DNA from: Pogonophryne albipinna
Taxonomy: Eukaryota > Chordata > Actinopteri > Perciformes > Artedidraconidae
Reading direction: 5' to 3'
Assembly: GCA_028583405.1 (NCBI GenBank)
Contig: CM053247.1
Location: 9,554,946-9,618,945 of the forward strand
DNA: 64,000 nt
In this document: in pieces, positions 51,874 to 64,000 of the stretch
Layout of the letters: each line of letters opens with the position of its first letter
Numbering within the stretch: the stretch's first letter is position 1
Position numbers and translations under genes: made by a program
Notes under the pieces: model-generated
What the model saw: only the letters and a program-made list of their open reading frames with translations
Told to the model about the DNA's origin: nothing
Databases searched by the model: none

Positions 51874-51975
51874 ATGGCAACACAAAATAAAACATGGGAG
51901 CGGTGGAGTGATGAGGAGGTGTCGGCACTTCTGGCGATTTACCCGGGGGACTTCGGGTGGCAGTATACGCGTGAC
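51874..51975 (+). pseudogene. Myb/SANT-like N-terminal fragment
   Basis: The ATG at 51874 gives MATQNKTWERWSDEEVSALL and then an AIYPGDF stretch. The W-S-D-E-E-V spacing is that of the first helix of the Myb-like co-factor encoded by Harbinger transposons. The frame soon loses similarity and is not functional. Confidence 0.6.
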
Positions 51976-52140
51976 GTCAGCGGTTTCATTTGCGTAATCC
52001 TCCCTCAGGGATTTATTCCGGTGTGAACGCGATCTACTAGATACAGTGATGCTAACACAGGTATGGTGAAAAAAGAGAGAATTATTCGAAGCAGAAAAAA
52101 AACAGCGTAATAAACCATCTGACAAAGGCCTGTGCTATAA

Positions 52141-52655
52141 TGCTACAATTAACTGGCTATTCTTTATAATATACTCAGATCAATAGGAGACGGAGATGTT
52201 AAGTTATAAATCAAGGGGTTTTATTATTATTTACAGGTAGATATTATCAAGGGTGTAACTTTGGTTTAAGAAGTGGGGGTCACACAAAGCAGGGGGTCCT
52301 CCGCTATGAAACATATATATTATCATTATATATAATGAGTGTGCAAACTTATCTAGTATCCTATCCATATGAACCTGTTTATTTGTGGGGGGACCTCACC
52401 TCCTCTATGGGGGTCCAGGGGCATGCTCCCCCGGGAAGATTTTTTTCTTTAAATTGAAGTTAAATGCATCAATTTGGTGCACTTTGAGGGCAACATTAAG
52501 AGATTTATGGATACAGCTCTCAACACTCATATACAACAGAACTGTATAATGCTTCAATTAACTGGCTATTCTTTATAATATAATCAGATCAAGAGGAGAC
52601 AGAGATGATAAGTTATAAATCAAGGGTTTTTATTATTATTTACAGGTAGATAATA
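52141..52655. repeat. Two direct copies of a roughly 107-bp segment in the Harbinger-like element
   Basis: 52141-52247 and 52550-52655 share CAATTAACTGGCTATTCTTT and TTATTATTATTTACAGGTAG at over 90 percent identity, spaced 409 bp apart. Confidence 0.88.
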
Positions 52656-53368
52656 TACACTTTTGACTTTAAGTGCTTCAGTTTTTCTTCTTCTCCTTTG
52701 CTTGCGAAAGTGTTTCTACTGCTTTACGTCTGCTTTACTAACTGCTTTAATAACTGCTTTACTAACTGCTTTACTGCTTTACGCAACCGACTGGTGCTGC
52801 TGCTGCGTCATGACGTCACCGGTGCTTATCAGGCTCTAGCTCCGAACTGGCCCTGGAACCGCATTGGTTCCAGGGCCTCGCAGCGGGGTTACAGCGCAGA
52901 AGTGCGCTGCATTTGCGCATGACTGATGTGCAACAACATGTGACTCCTCTGTTTGTCTTCTGTTGGTCGCTTGTTAGCAGACCCTTCACGCGATAGCAGA
53001 GCGAACAGGTACAGGAGGCGTAGAGCGAGGGATCATTGTCCACTAGTCGTGCTCGCGGATGGATACAAAAATATACTTTGGCGGCCGTTAATAGACTATA
53101 CATGGGCGGCCTGCCCAAGTAAAGTCTATGTTTTGAAGTGAGAAGTTGACCGTCAGTCCGTGAGTCCGTGAGTCGCCCCCCCCCAAAAAACGAAAACTCT
53201 TCGGTTCTCCACGAATTACACAAGTCACCCAAATCAGCGTTAAAAAAGCGGGAGGCGCCGAAAAGTGACTAATTTGCATCACTGTAGATAGTTCAGGAAT
53301 TAAGAATTCCGGGGAACTAAATTCCGGGAACTATTCCTGGGAAAAATACTTGTGTGAAAGCACCTAAG

Positions 53369-56300
53369 GTGGAGCATCATCATCTATCTACTGTTGGATC
53401 TACGGCACCAGTGGGTCACAACACAACTGGCAACTGGAAAGATATTACTATTTGCAAGGAAACATTGGTTCCCTTTTTAGTTTTATCGCACCTGGAATTA
53501 CTATGCAACAACTCTTTTTGGGTGTTTTACATCTAGCCAGTGAGTGACCAGGGGATTCATTAATCAAATAATTAAATATTAAATACGGAATGACTTCTAA
53601 AATGTGGCAACGTCCAGGTCAAACAACAGCTTGTTATTTATTATCTGCTGTACCACCTGGTCTTAAACCAGCGTATGTTGATCTATGGGATGTGGTTGTG
53701 AGCTTAAGCCTGGCAGGATGTGTGTCTCTGGACAGAGCTTGCAGGGGATAACTCCAAAGTTAGACTCGTCCAAAATCACATAGAGCACAGAAGGCAATTG
53801 GCTTGACAGCATATGTAATAGAGCCTGCAAAAACCTCGTCGCCCGAGGGCCCTCGCCAAAGAAGCAGTCGTGGAGAGTGGCGGGGGTTTGGCTCGCTAAA
53901 AATGAGCCTGGGATCAGCTTTGCGAGGCTTCTCATGTCAGTCACATCCACGATCTTATTTTCGCTAAGCATCTGGAGGTTGGATCCGCAGTGAAATGTAT
54001 TCACTGTGCGTGTTCGTGGCGCTGGTTTTCCTTGGCACAGCAAGTGATAGCTCACTTTTAATATAGAGTAGAGAGTTAGAAAGTGGAGAATTCTTGAGGT
54101 GGACTGTACAAACGCAGCAGCACAATGGACAATGAGCATGGCTGTGGTTTGGACTGCGGGGAGATCGCGGGGAGCCTGATGGAAACCTTGCAGGGCTGCC
54201 GTGAGCACGCGAGGTCAGGACATTTGCTGACATGGACTTCTGGGCCAGAGCCGGAGCAGAGAGGAAACAGAGGCCTCATGTCTGCTCAGCAGGGCTCCTC
54301 TGCTCCTCTTGTTTGTCTCTGACTTTGTATGAAATGTTATTCGGCACGAGATAACATTTGCTAACAAGACTAATATGGATGGGATTTGTTTGCGTTAAAC
54401 AGAACATCATTTCTATCATCTGGCAGGTTGAGAAATATGTGTGAGGAATATCAAATAAATCGTGATTAAGAGATTTTGATAAGACACTATAGTCAACAAA
54501 CTTAAATTGTTGGGTAGCTTCCGGAATACAACATTAAATAACAAAGATTCTATATTCTTTTGCGGGTGTTTTTATAGCATTTTTTCTAATCTTAATCCAG
54601 TGTACAATCCACTAGTTGGATGTTAATCATTCAAAGCGGTTATCTGGCTTTCAACATGTTGCTAAAGAAAAGACAAAGATTTCACAATAATTGAAATATA
54701 CAAGTTATAAAAACTAAAATTGGCCAACTAAAAAACCTTCTTGCAGATGTATTTAACCAAACGTAAATCTCTTTTTGCCAACAACACTGCATATAACATT
54801 TTAAGAGTCAGCCTAACAATTCTAGGTATTTTACCAACTTGAAATTGGATCTTAAATTAAAAGTAATCTATCAGAACTCAACCCTTTGTTTTTACTATTT
54901 GTTGATTCTGACTACCCGTTCAGCTTCCCCCTAACCAAACAACCTCACAACTGACTAAGCATCCCATTCATTTAAGTATTGTATTTCACTTATGTCTGAT
55001 GAGAGCACCAGGTCTTTTGTTTGGCCTTTCTGTGGTTTGCTGGCAAAGCCCCCCACCTTTCACAGCCAAGCTGTCAGGAGCAGTGTGTTGTCCTTTAAGA
55101 ATGAGACAGGGCAACAACAGGGCAACATCTGATTAGCATTCACGGCACTATCTCCACTCCCTTGGTATTTTATTACCACAGGTGCAGGGGCATTCATTGA
55201 TCAGATGCACGCTACAGGCGAGGTTGGCCCTTAATTGAAAACAGCTCTATTTATACACCTGCAGGCACTAAAGGTCTTAGAGAGCACAGGGAGGTTGAAA
55301 AGAAGAGAAAGGAAGGGGGGAAAAACACAGAGCAGTGACAGAAGAGTGAAAAAAGACATGCCTCTGGAGACATAGGTTAAGGCCTACAAGGAAGGCGAAA
55401 TGCATTCCCAAAACAGCAGGGCTACCCACTGCCATGAGAGGATAAGTATGCAGGTGCAAAAGTCTTTAGGGAAGCTAACATTTTTTATGAAAAGAGGCAC
55501 AAATAAATGCAAATCCAAATGCATAATTATTCAGAGCATGACTTTTTCAGATGTATAGATCTTTCTTTGCCAGCCAAATACATTGAGTTTGTATTTAGCT
55601 TACAGCTGCCTGTTTGTGTGGCCGCACTTGTTTCCAGAACAATGTTCTGATTGTGCTCAGCCATTTTGCAGGTGGTACATTGCATTCTGGAGCTCGTATT
55701 TTCACAATGGGACCATAACAGGAGGTCAGGGGGTCACTTTGGTGGAAGTCCAATCAGAAAAAACAAAAACACAGAAAAGAGAAATCTGCATTTAGACAGA
55801 AAGGGACACAGCTCAAACTTGACACTTTTGATGGAAAAAGTCTGCAAATGTTGTGCAGTTTTGTTCGCCTTGGAGGATTTCCATGTGGGATAGCTGTACA
55901 TTAGTTCAGAATGTTTTTTTAAAAACAATATATGTTGGCCTACAGGTTGTTGGCATTGAAGTAACAAAGACAGCAGCTGAAATGGACCAAAATGATTTAG
56001 CCGAGCTCATTCTTAGCTCACATTTTGACTGACAAAAGTGCAAGAAAAACCTCAAACACAGCAGAAGTATCTGATTATTATTAAAGGCATACATTTAATG
56101 GAGTTAAATGACATGATTGGCTTTAAGCTATAACAGGGTCACATTTAATGTAAAGGGTTAATTACTATGGAAAAATCACCTGCTGCTGTCAGGCAAGCCC
56201 AGAACAACAGACACTAAAACTGTTATGACTGATGTCTTTTCCAGCAATGTCCGATTATTAGCGGAGCACTTTCATCTGTCTACTGCACAGCGCTGATGAA

Positions 56301-57375
56301 AAACAAGCTACTCTATAACAGATGATGGCCAAGTCCTATACAAGTGAGCCAGAAGGGGTTATTTTAAGATTACACTGTTTTTGAATCAAATATTTTTGCT
56401 ATAATTAAAATGACCTGAGCAGATGGAAAGAAACTTGTTTTAAACTTGGCAGGAGACATCTCTTTTCGTGTCTTAGGCAATATTTTTAGTACATGGTCGA
56501 GATTGTCAAATTCAATAAAAAAATACAAGGGGAAACAACTCAGCTAATGTATTACTCTTATGGTGTTGACAGTCACTAACTAAACATGTGCCTGGTTAAG
56601 ATATAATAATTGTTTTTGCTGCCACTACGGTTCTCTTAATAACAAAATACACCGTTTTTGTTGTTGTGAAGTAGCACGGGATGCTTCTAATGCTGTTATT
56701 GCAATTGCATTCCTTCTCTCGGAAATTGTTCATCATTAGAAAGTTCTTGAATGGGAGCTGTATTATCTGGAGAGGCTTCTTTCTTTACAAAACAAACGGA
56801 CCAGATTAAAAAACGATAGCATCTATGAATAAAGCAGTTTATTATTAAAGATCAGTGTGTCTGTCCGTTATTTGATGAAGGTGAAACAATGCTTACGTTT
56901 GTTTGGATTATTTCGCTGATAAATTAAGATGCAGATTTACAAAAAGTTTTAGATTGGTAGCCGAATTAGCCGCAGATCTGATGGATGATACAATAAATAG
57001 GTGCGTTGCTCTTCGTAGATATAGATAGGAACAGTGTTTGACAATATGCAGATCTGAGTTTTGCTACAACAAAACAATGCTTATTTCCTTGTCTAACTTT
57101 GAATAATTTGAATATGTGTGGCTATAAAGCTAGTTGTTCTTTTTGTATTCAACAATTCTTTTTTGTAAAATGTTTACGAATAAAAGTAGAAATAAAGTGG
57201 CGCAGTGGTGACGTATTGTTGTAGGCCAACCCTGAAGTTAGCATGGCAAGGGATCCATTAACAAAATGTTTACTATGAGAGTAGGCAACCAGAAGTGGTT
57301 AAATGCGAAGTAATTTCCCGGTTTGAAGACTACTGTGCCACTCTATATAAAATAAATGCAGCATTTATTTATTGT
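53369..57375. other. Probable intron, one open minus frame of unknown status
   Basis: Mostly featureless. A 181-codon minus frame at 53663-54208 is longer than expected and lies in a patch of higher GC (roughly 53.7-54.3 kb), but it has no domain that I recognise. It could be chance, an unrecognised exon or a retrocopy fragment. Confidence 0.4.
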
Positions 57376-57379
57376 TTAA

Positions 57380-58183
57380 AGGTCCCATGTCATGGCCATT
57401 TCTACTGATCATATTTCCATTGTTGAGGTATACTAGTCTAGAATAGATTTAAATTGTGCAATTTTCCAAAATCACATTGGTTTCTCATACAGCATCTCTG
57501 TATAGTATGTGTATTCACCAGGTATTCAATCTCTGTCCTAAACGGCTTGTTGGAGCTCATGCCCCCCCCTCCCTGTGAGCCCAGTGTGCTCTGATTGGTC
57601 GGGACGTTGCGAGGCTCGCTTATGCTCGCCACTGCTGCGAGCTGCTGTGAGGAGCGTACAGGTTTCCGGGTCGACGATACAGCGAGACACAGCGAAACTC
57701 ATCCTGAGCACACAAACACTCACAGCCGAAGTAAAAACAATAAGTGTGGCTTGATATTGAGTAAGAAAAAGGTTTATAACGCTGTGAGAATGGGTCTGCG
57801 GAGAGCATTTCTCCGCCATCCCAACTCGTCTATTACCTGCATTCAGGGAGCTCTATGCAAGTCAATGGGGACTCCCTGTTAGTTAGCCAAGGGATCCTGG
57901 TGTGTGAGGTGCTACGCTGGTTGGTCCATTTGGGCCAATCCGGTCATTTGTTGTTGATTTTGGTATTCACACGTCACAGAACCCAGGAAGAAAACAATGG
58001 AAAAAGAGAAATCTCCAACGAGGCGTTTTGGGGCAGCACAGACAGGTCTTTTCTGTGTTTGAGTTTTACTCGCTACAGGGTGTACTTTGAGGGTTTGTGA
58101 CTCTGTGGACCGTTTACATGCAGAAAAACCTTCACACCACACAAGGGGACAGGTAATAACCGGAAAAGCATGACATGGGCCCT
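57380..58183. mobile_element. 804-bp TTAA-flanked MITE
   Basis: The ends AGGTCCCATGTCATG and CATGACATGGGCCCT are inverted with one mismatch and bordered by TTAA on both sides (57376-57379 and 58184-58187). The interior is more GC-rich and CpG-containing than the flanks, with no transposase. Frames of 95 and 93 codons on opposite strands inside it are coincidental. Same target signature as the elements at 4279 and 37236 but unrelated ends. Confidence 0.82.
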
Positions 58184-58187
58184 TTAA

Positions 58188-60417
58188 GCATGTTAAGATG
58201 CTTTTTTATGGTGTGACTTACAATTGTAAAAATGTTTAACTAAATCCAAACTGTCAGAAGAATCAAGCTACAAACCTATTTATGGTGATTATAGATTTAA
58301 ATTGATAGATTTTTTAGATGTCAATGTTGAGTTTCTAATCCTGTATCTCAAACATTGTGAGGACCCTAACAAACAGTCTTTGAAACCATCTCTACTTGGA
58401 TGTGGATCTTGGAGACGGAACAGACTAAGGGTGTATATTATAACATCCCAATGTTCCCGTATGACATTTCCCTGGATCCTGTTGGGACAAGATAAAAGGC
58501 TTTGTGGCCTAATATCACTGTAACTGCAGGTGTGGAGGCTCCCATTTCACCAGTGTCACTGATGTTCACAGACGTTTGGAGAAAGGAGGGGGGACAAAAC
58601 AGCGAGACATCTGCACGTTTGGATAAGCATCTGAGGGTTCAATCAAATTCAACACCTAGCAGGTTAATGTTTGGAAACTTCAAAATCATGGGTATGTGTG
58701 TGGGTGTGTGCATGTTGAATGGTCTTATTTGGAGTCTGTTCTGGCGTATCATCAAAGGAGATACCACAACCATAAGGCTTTATCAGGAATGAGAACAATA
58801 TCTGTGATCATTTTCCTCAGGAGGGGCAGTTTATAGAAGACTCTTTGTAGTTTTTGTCATTGAGCTTGTTTACGTTAACCATTTATGTTTGAATTTAGAC
58901 AGATGGGCAGGCATTCAAATAAAAGCTTTTTCATGTAGCACGTGAACTTGATGAATTACTCCAATTTATCCTGTCTTTTGTAAAATGCAATCATAAAGAA
59001 TTATACAAGCTGCTCAAACCGCTACCGCACCGGATACGGCTATAAAAGATTCAGATTTTATGAGCTGTCATGCCTTGATTAGCAGAGCAGAACTTCAGTT
59101 GAGATTTCCTTTTACATTTTCCTCTAGATAATACTGCTGCCACTTGTTGCAGGGAGGGAGACAGAAATCCTGTCTCAAAAAACACAGGATGAAAGTAAAA
59201 GATGTTGTGAATTATATTTTATATGTTAAACTTTTAGCTGACACTTTGATCGAGCAACACAGTTCCAATCTGGCACATACTGTACACCCACCCACTCGGT
59301 GACGGGCATTTGTAGTCACTTATTAAGTTGTAGTGTATAAACCCAGCGTCAAGTCCTTTCCGTTGGCAAAACCAGGAACTGACTTTTCGTAACCATGGTC
59401 TCAGTTTTCAAATCTCCCAAAAGCAGCTAAACTTACAATGGAGAACAAAAACTCAGAATGCCCCCTAATTAGTTTAGATGGCATTTAAAATGGCGGACCC
59501 TCAAAGCGAATGCACAAACAGTGTTGAAGGGGTTACAAGAGTATCGAAAGTCAAGTATAGCCTATAGGACTTAAACAGTGATAAGTCAACAATAAGTCGT
59601 AAAATGACGTTTTAAAATACTAGCTTCTTATTTGTGAAGATTTTAATTTTGTTTGCGTTTCATTGAAGAAGTGCAACTGTCAGTATCATTTATAATTTTA
59701 TTTTATTTGTTTCTCGCACATTATTTTCAAATTGAAACATTAGACATTTGCACTACCTCGAATTTGCATGTAATCGACGAGGTTAGGGTGCAATCAAACG
59801 CATGCGCATGCTTATTTTTGGAAGAATACCTTAAAACATATAGCTGTAAGCCAGTGTTTTGCTGAAAAATAAGTATCAAAGTACCTTTTCTAGTGCCAGT
59901 CTGTTTCTAAAGAACTATATTTTGGGAATCCTGAAAATGTAAAGTCACGCTAAACAACTTCATAGTCAAGGAACATTTTGGAATATTAAAAATAAAAACT
60001 TGGCCTGTAAGGTATGGTTTGGAACTCAAAGTGGCTGAGGCATCACGGTACGGATACAGAATTTCTTCACAGGGAGCTCCCAGCTTCCACCAAGAGAGAA
60101 ACAAGAAACTAATTTTAAGCAGAGGATCACTCATCTGAAATATTATTCACACTGAATGAGAAGTCAATACAATAAACCACATAACACTAACATAGAGGGG
60201 AGTAGACACAGAAGGTCACTTTTTCTCCTAGCTATGGTTGATGGATTCCAAAATCCACTGACCACATTCAGATTTGAAAAGAGCCAGATTTAGTTTTCAG
60301 GGGAGCCTTTTGATATTCTAGCATTGGACTGGTGGTTGGTGTGAATGTATCTCCGCTGTTAGTCAAGCACACAATATCTCAGTGAGCATGGTGGGTTAGG
60401 GTGATTATTTAACTCAC
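58188..60417. other. Probable intron, nothing recognised
   Basis: AT-rich, short frames only. No paired repeats seen. Confidence 0.5.
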
Positions 60418-60560
60418 ATTGGTCGGCTCCTGCTGTAGAAAGTGTTGCTTTTCGCAGCCTGTGCAGCCTGCGCAGCTGCTTTCTTCTCCTCAAATTCTTC
60501 CCTGCTCAGGACTGTGCCCTTGTGGCCGTGCTCCACCAGCTTACGGGCCAACTCCCTGCT
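60418..60560 (-). CDS. Predicted internal coding exon of an unidentified gene
   Basis: On the minus strand CTCCTTTTCTCCTGCAG is a good acceptor before 60560, and GTGAGT starts at 60417 as donor. The 143-bp exon encodes 47 codons in phase 0 and leaves two bases (AT). The peptide is rich in Lys, Glu and Ala: it begins SRELARKLVEHGHKG, continues LSREEFEEKK into an Ala/Gln-rich helix and ends FYSRSRP. The helix-like charged composition suggests a cytoplasmic coiled or adaptor segment, but I cannot name the protein. The outgoing phase fits the exon at 44915-45005, implying an intron of about 15.4 kb if they are consecutive. The apparent downstream stop lies in the intron. Confidence 0.68.
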
Positions 60561-62089
60561 CTGCAGGAGAAAAGGAGAGGAGTCAGTCAAGGAGAGGGCA
60601 TACAGTATGCAGTCACTGCTCAAGAGAGTTGAATCTTGTCAGTCTTGGATTTTGGCATTGGAGTGCTATCTTTATTACTATTAAACGTCGCTGACCTCAA
60701 GGTGATGTCCCTTTGCTTGCTCTGTTTGTCAGACGGCCCACATACAACAGATGTTAAACTTCAAATGATAGACAAACCGAGAACAGCATTTTAGTATTTA
60801 GCAACTCATACTGCATTGATTATTTTTCTACAAAGGGATTTACTAGATTACACTGTACAGTATGATTGTTAAGCAACAACCTTAGTGCTCAGACTATATA
60901 TGAAATATTAAATAAATCTTCTCATCGGTGGATCGCTCTGGCTTGAGTTGTCAATAAAGTTTAAAAACTCCAAGACAGGTTGAAATGTGTTTGCTAGCAG
61001 TGGTTTGTAGGAATAAACCAGTACGGATCAAAAACAATCTCCTGTGTCAAGTGCGTTATGTGTGAAGGAAAGCATTTGCCTAGGTAGATGTGGACCAAAC
61101 GGTGGGTCCATTTCACAGAGAAATCTTTAGGACAACTAGCTAAGTTTTCCTGTAAAAGTTGAACAGCAAATGCCCCAACATGCAAACAAGTGTGGCCCCA
61201 GTAGGTTGCCAGATGGCATTTCAACAATTTTCCTATTCCAAATTGATATACATGGGAATGTAATTGTGTATGTTTAAATCAAACAAGGTGTAAGAGTGCT
61301 CAATAAAAGCATCAACATAGACTTGTTTATATACAAGAAAAAACTGAAGGGGTAGGGGAGGATACCCTGACAGAGGCCCGGTTTAGGCCCCTGGCTTCCT
61401 GTCATTTTTTACGAAAAAGTATTCAGGGCAAAGCAAGTTCAGTATCCCAATCCCGCACAGTGTATGACCCAGTGGCTATTTAAGGACGAAGCATACAGTG
61501 TAGTCTGCAACATCCTGGTTTTGGGTGTTGCTAAGCAATCCCTACAGAGCATTGACAAATTAAATGTTTCATTTGTCAGCCAGTAAGATTTACTCACCAC
61601 TCTGGCTTTATGTCTAAACTTGTTATTTTACTTTCCTGCCTAAAATACCGAAGTGATAGCCAGCACTGCAACACCACAAGCTTCAGATATAGTAGTTTAT
61701 GGGTTTAGTGTGATTTCATGCACAGGTCCACTCTTTTTCTAAGTGTGTGTGCTTGGTGTGCGTAAGTGTCCATGTGGCATTGCCCCTGTAGGGATTGTTA
61801 GCTACATTATTCCAATCAAAGTTTTGCAGACCCGCCGTCATTAGAGCCAAGCCATAAAGTCATCATCTAAAATCCAAATCTTGCTGTCAAATCCCGTGGC
61901 TTGTAAGATCAAAGCTTCGGCCACATGTCCTCCTACCCAAATCCCAGCAGCCGGGCCTGCGTCCGCACCCCAGAGGAAAAGTTATATTTTCCCTCAACTT
62001 TGATGTGGCTTACCAGAAATGAGTCTCAGACATTTGCCGGACCTAAAATTGGCTTGAAAATCATTGTCTCCATTTTCAAGGCTCATTGA
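60561..62089. other. Probable intron, nothing recognised
   Basis: No further splice-bounded frame was found upstream of the exon in gene direction. Confidence 0.5.
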
Positions 62090-62466
62090 GGGGGACCCAA
62101 GTTCCCATCAGCAAAAACACGTGGGTTTGCTATCCTGGCTCCCAAATGGTGGAATGAGCTCCCCATTGACATCAGGACAGCAGAAAGCTTACACATCTTC
62201 CGGCGCAGACTGAAAACTCATCTCTCGACTCCACTTCGAGCAATAAAATTACTAAGAAAGCACTTATATACTAATAAAGGACTGGCTTATCTAAAGCTAG
62301 TTGAGTAGCACTTGGAATGTTTTGGCTCTATGAAACCTGATGTACTTCTATGATTCTGTTTTCTTCTAGTTTGTATCTTCTTGGTCGAATGCACTTATTG
62401 TAAGTCGCTTTGGATAAAAGTGTCAGCTAAATGCAAAGTAAAGTAAAGTAATGTAATGTAATGTAA
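62090..62466 (+). mobile_element. 5'-truncated L2-like LINE, 3' end
   Basis: It reads the end of an L2-clade ORF2: GFAILAPKWWNELPIDIR near 62126-62180, then FRRRLKTHLSTPLRA. The 3' UTR ends in GTAAGTCGCTTTGGATAAAA, a GCTAAATG block and (GTAAT)n. W-N-x-L-P followed by F-K/R-x-x-L-K-T-H-L is the standard C-terminus of this clade. The catalytic part is missing. Confidence 0.88.
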
Positions 62467-64000
62467 TTGAATAGGTCTATGTGTTTGAGCTGCTTCTTGC
62501 ACTGGACACATCAGGACCTGGATGAATACTCAGTGACATATATTCTGGCAAAAGCGATACTGAGCTTGTATTAAAACCTCTTTAACTACTTCACTTTTCT
62601 GAGTGATAATTGGTCAAATTCTTAAAAACAGGAACATTAAGTTTATAATTAGCCAATTTATCAGAACTTAGTCCATATCAGTGTGACCGCACAGGTTAGA
62701 TGACCTGAGCTGACTGTGGTGTGTCACAACACAGGGGTGATGGAGTTAGATAGTGATTGACTGCAGCTGATTATCAGGGCAGATATGAGTTCTTCTCTTC
62801 TCTGTGTGGACACAGGTGTTCAAACAAAGCAGCTAGCAAATCATTAGCAAGTGGGCCATCTGCTGGGCAAAAGCAAGACTGCCTATTAGTAGGTTCATTT
62901 CAAGCCTATCTAGAAGTATGTGTGTACCAGTGAGCAAAAACCAGAAGAGAGCAACATAAAAGCAAATAATTATGAATTATGATTCAGAGTTTTCCCCTTG
63001 ACATGAAATTCCAAACTTGTAGCGACAAAGACAATTCCTCTCAGGGTTTTGTCTAAACTAGGTAACAGGGGTGTTGTGCCCTCTTACTTTCGGCGTGAGC
63101 CCTCATGCCAAAATGCAGATGTTCCCTCTAAAATGTTAATGTGATGCCAGAAAACAATATTTCTGTTTGTCAAAAACTGTATAATTACTCAAAAATATGA
63201 AAATCGTGTCGAATAGACAGTCAGACGGCATAGACAGCTTTACTTTTACGGAATGCCAACATCAGGCTGTTATTTATGTCTGCAGCGCCATCTTGTATAC
63301 GGCCGTCATATTCTCACGATAATTGACATATCTTATATACAAGATCAGCCCCTAATACTATATTTTTCTAGAAAAAACGCTGCTTCAATAAAAACACACG
63401 TTTTACATTTTATAGATACACTTCAGGTGATAACAGCATTTGCAAAGTAGACGATTAAGACTTTTTAAATTCTCAAAACTAGACAATTAAAATCATTTAA
63501 GTTTTAATTTTGGCCAGGAGTAAATGATATTGTCAAAATGGCCCAACTATCACTTCTAGGGCAAAGGACACGCAGAGACTTCTTTGTGACTTTTTGTCTT
63601 TACATTTTATTTACACTTTTTTGTTGTATCAATGATAATCATGCTGTGGTTGTCTTGTGTGTTTTGAAATGATGAATGAGTGAAGCACATCTCAAATGGG
63701 CATTGGTGGTAGTTGCCTGTTAAATCTACTGTCTAAATCGTTTTAATCCAAACTGTGTATGACTGCCACCTAGCGTGCGACCACTTGCACTACAACAGCT
63801 AAATGTATCACCATGGCCAGTTTGTGCAATTTGAGAAAACAGTGCTTTTGATTAATGGTCGAAAAAGTTATCCAATTATTTACTTGAGTAAAAGTACAAA
63901 TAAAACACTGTACAAATACTTTTTAGATTAGAAACATGTACTTAGAGTCTTAGGAGTAAAAGTATTAATTGCAGAAAAATATTTAAATAAAAAAATATAT
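62467..64000. other. Non-coding DNA to the window edge, nothing recognised
   Basis: Short frames only. The last 150 bp (AGTAAAAGTACAAATA and similar) resemble common fish intergenic repeats, but no boundaries can be set. Confidence 0.45.

Larger units (their letters stand above)
51566..53365. mobile_element. 1800-bp Harbinger-like element with Myb-like remnant
   Basis: The ends AGGCGCTTTCACAC and GTGTGAAAGCACCT are inverted (about 38 bp recognisable, with CCCAGGAATAGTTC in both arms). They are flanked by a 3-bp duplication AAG (51563-51565 and 53366-53368), the length expected for PIF/Harbinger. The interior has a short Myb/SANT-like frame and two direct copies of a roughly 107-bp segment (52141-52247 and 52550-52655), but no DDE nuclease. 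Confidence 0.82.

Noticed and set aside
52816..53232. 138-codon minus frame
   Set aside because: Within the Harbinger-like element, with no transposase or Myb motif.
57538..57882. 93- and 95-codon frames inside the TTAA MITE
   Set aside because: Coincident frames on both strands in GC-richer MITE sequence, with no transposase motif.

Overview
The window is vertebrate, almost certainly teleost fish, chromosomal DNA. It is AT-rich and gene-poor, with no bacterial-style gene packing. It carries the usual ray-finned-fish repeats: a very long AC microsatellite, tRNA-derived SINEs, L2-like LINE 3' ends with the typical TGTAA-repeat tail, another non-LTR element with a TATCTTATC-type tail, hAT and Harbinger-like DNA transposons with BED or MADF first exons, TTAA-flanked MITEs and a DIRS-type tyrosine-recombinase retrotransposon. 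The species cannot be read from the sequence. Nearly every long open frame is a chance frame or a transposon relic.

Host-gene signal is limited to two short minus-strand segments that look like internal coding exons: 60418-60560 and 44915-45005. Both have a pyrimidine-rich acceptor and a GTGAGT donor, and their codon phases fit if they are spliced in that order. I infer one minus-strand gene with very long introns running across the right part of the window. I do not recognise the protein.

Layout. 1-29.4 kb: mostly unannotatable non-coding DNA with isolated repeats (microsatellite, SINE relic, a TTAA MITE with a second MITE nested in it, a 709-bp inverted-repeat element, a truncated LINE, a foldback element with TTAA-flanked inner ends). 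29.4-44.35 kb: a 15-kb transposon nest. The shell is a DIRS-like element in minus orientation, with inverted terminal repeats at both ends, a Gag-like frame, and reverse transcriptase and RNase H relics. It has been invaded by a 7.1-kb LTR retroelement with LTRs differing at only 2 of 567 positions, a TTAA element that was itself hit in its terminal repeat by a hAT element, a second hAT fragment, and a Harbinger-like MITE with a MADF exon. The nest begins about 570 bp past exon 44915-45005 in the gene's direction, so it probably lies in an intron. 45-64 kb: intronic-looking DNA with a SINE, LINE 3' ends, an 1800-bp Harbinger-like element and an 804-bp TTAA MITE.

No CRISPR, operon, rRNA, tRNA gene or cellular defence cassette is visible. 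The most informative material is transposon biology: nested insertions that can be ordered in time, a young LTR element without an intact coding region, a DIRS reverse transcriptase whose two local copies share the same catalytic-box change, and several nearly perfect snap-back palindromes.
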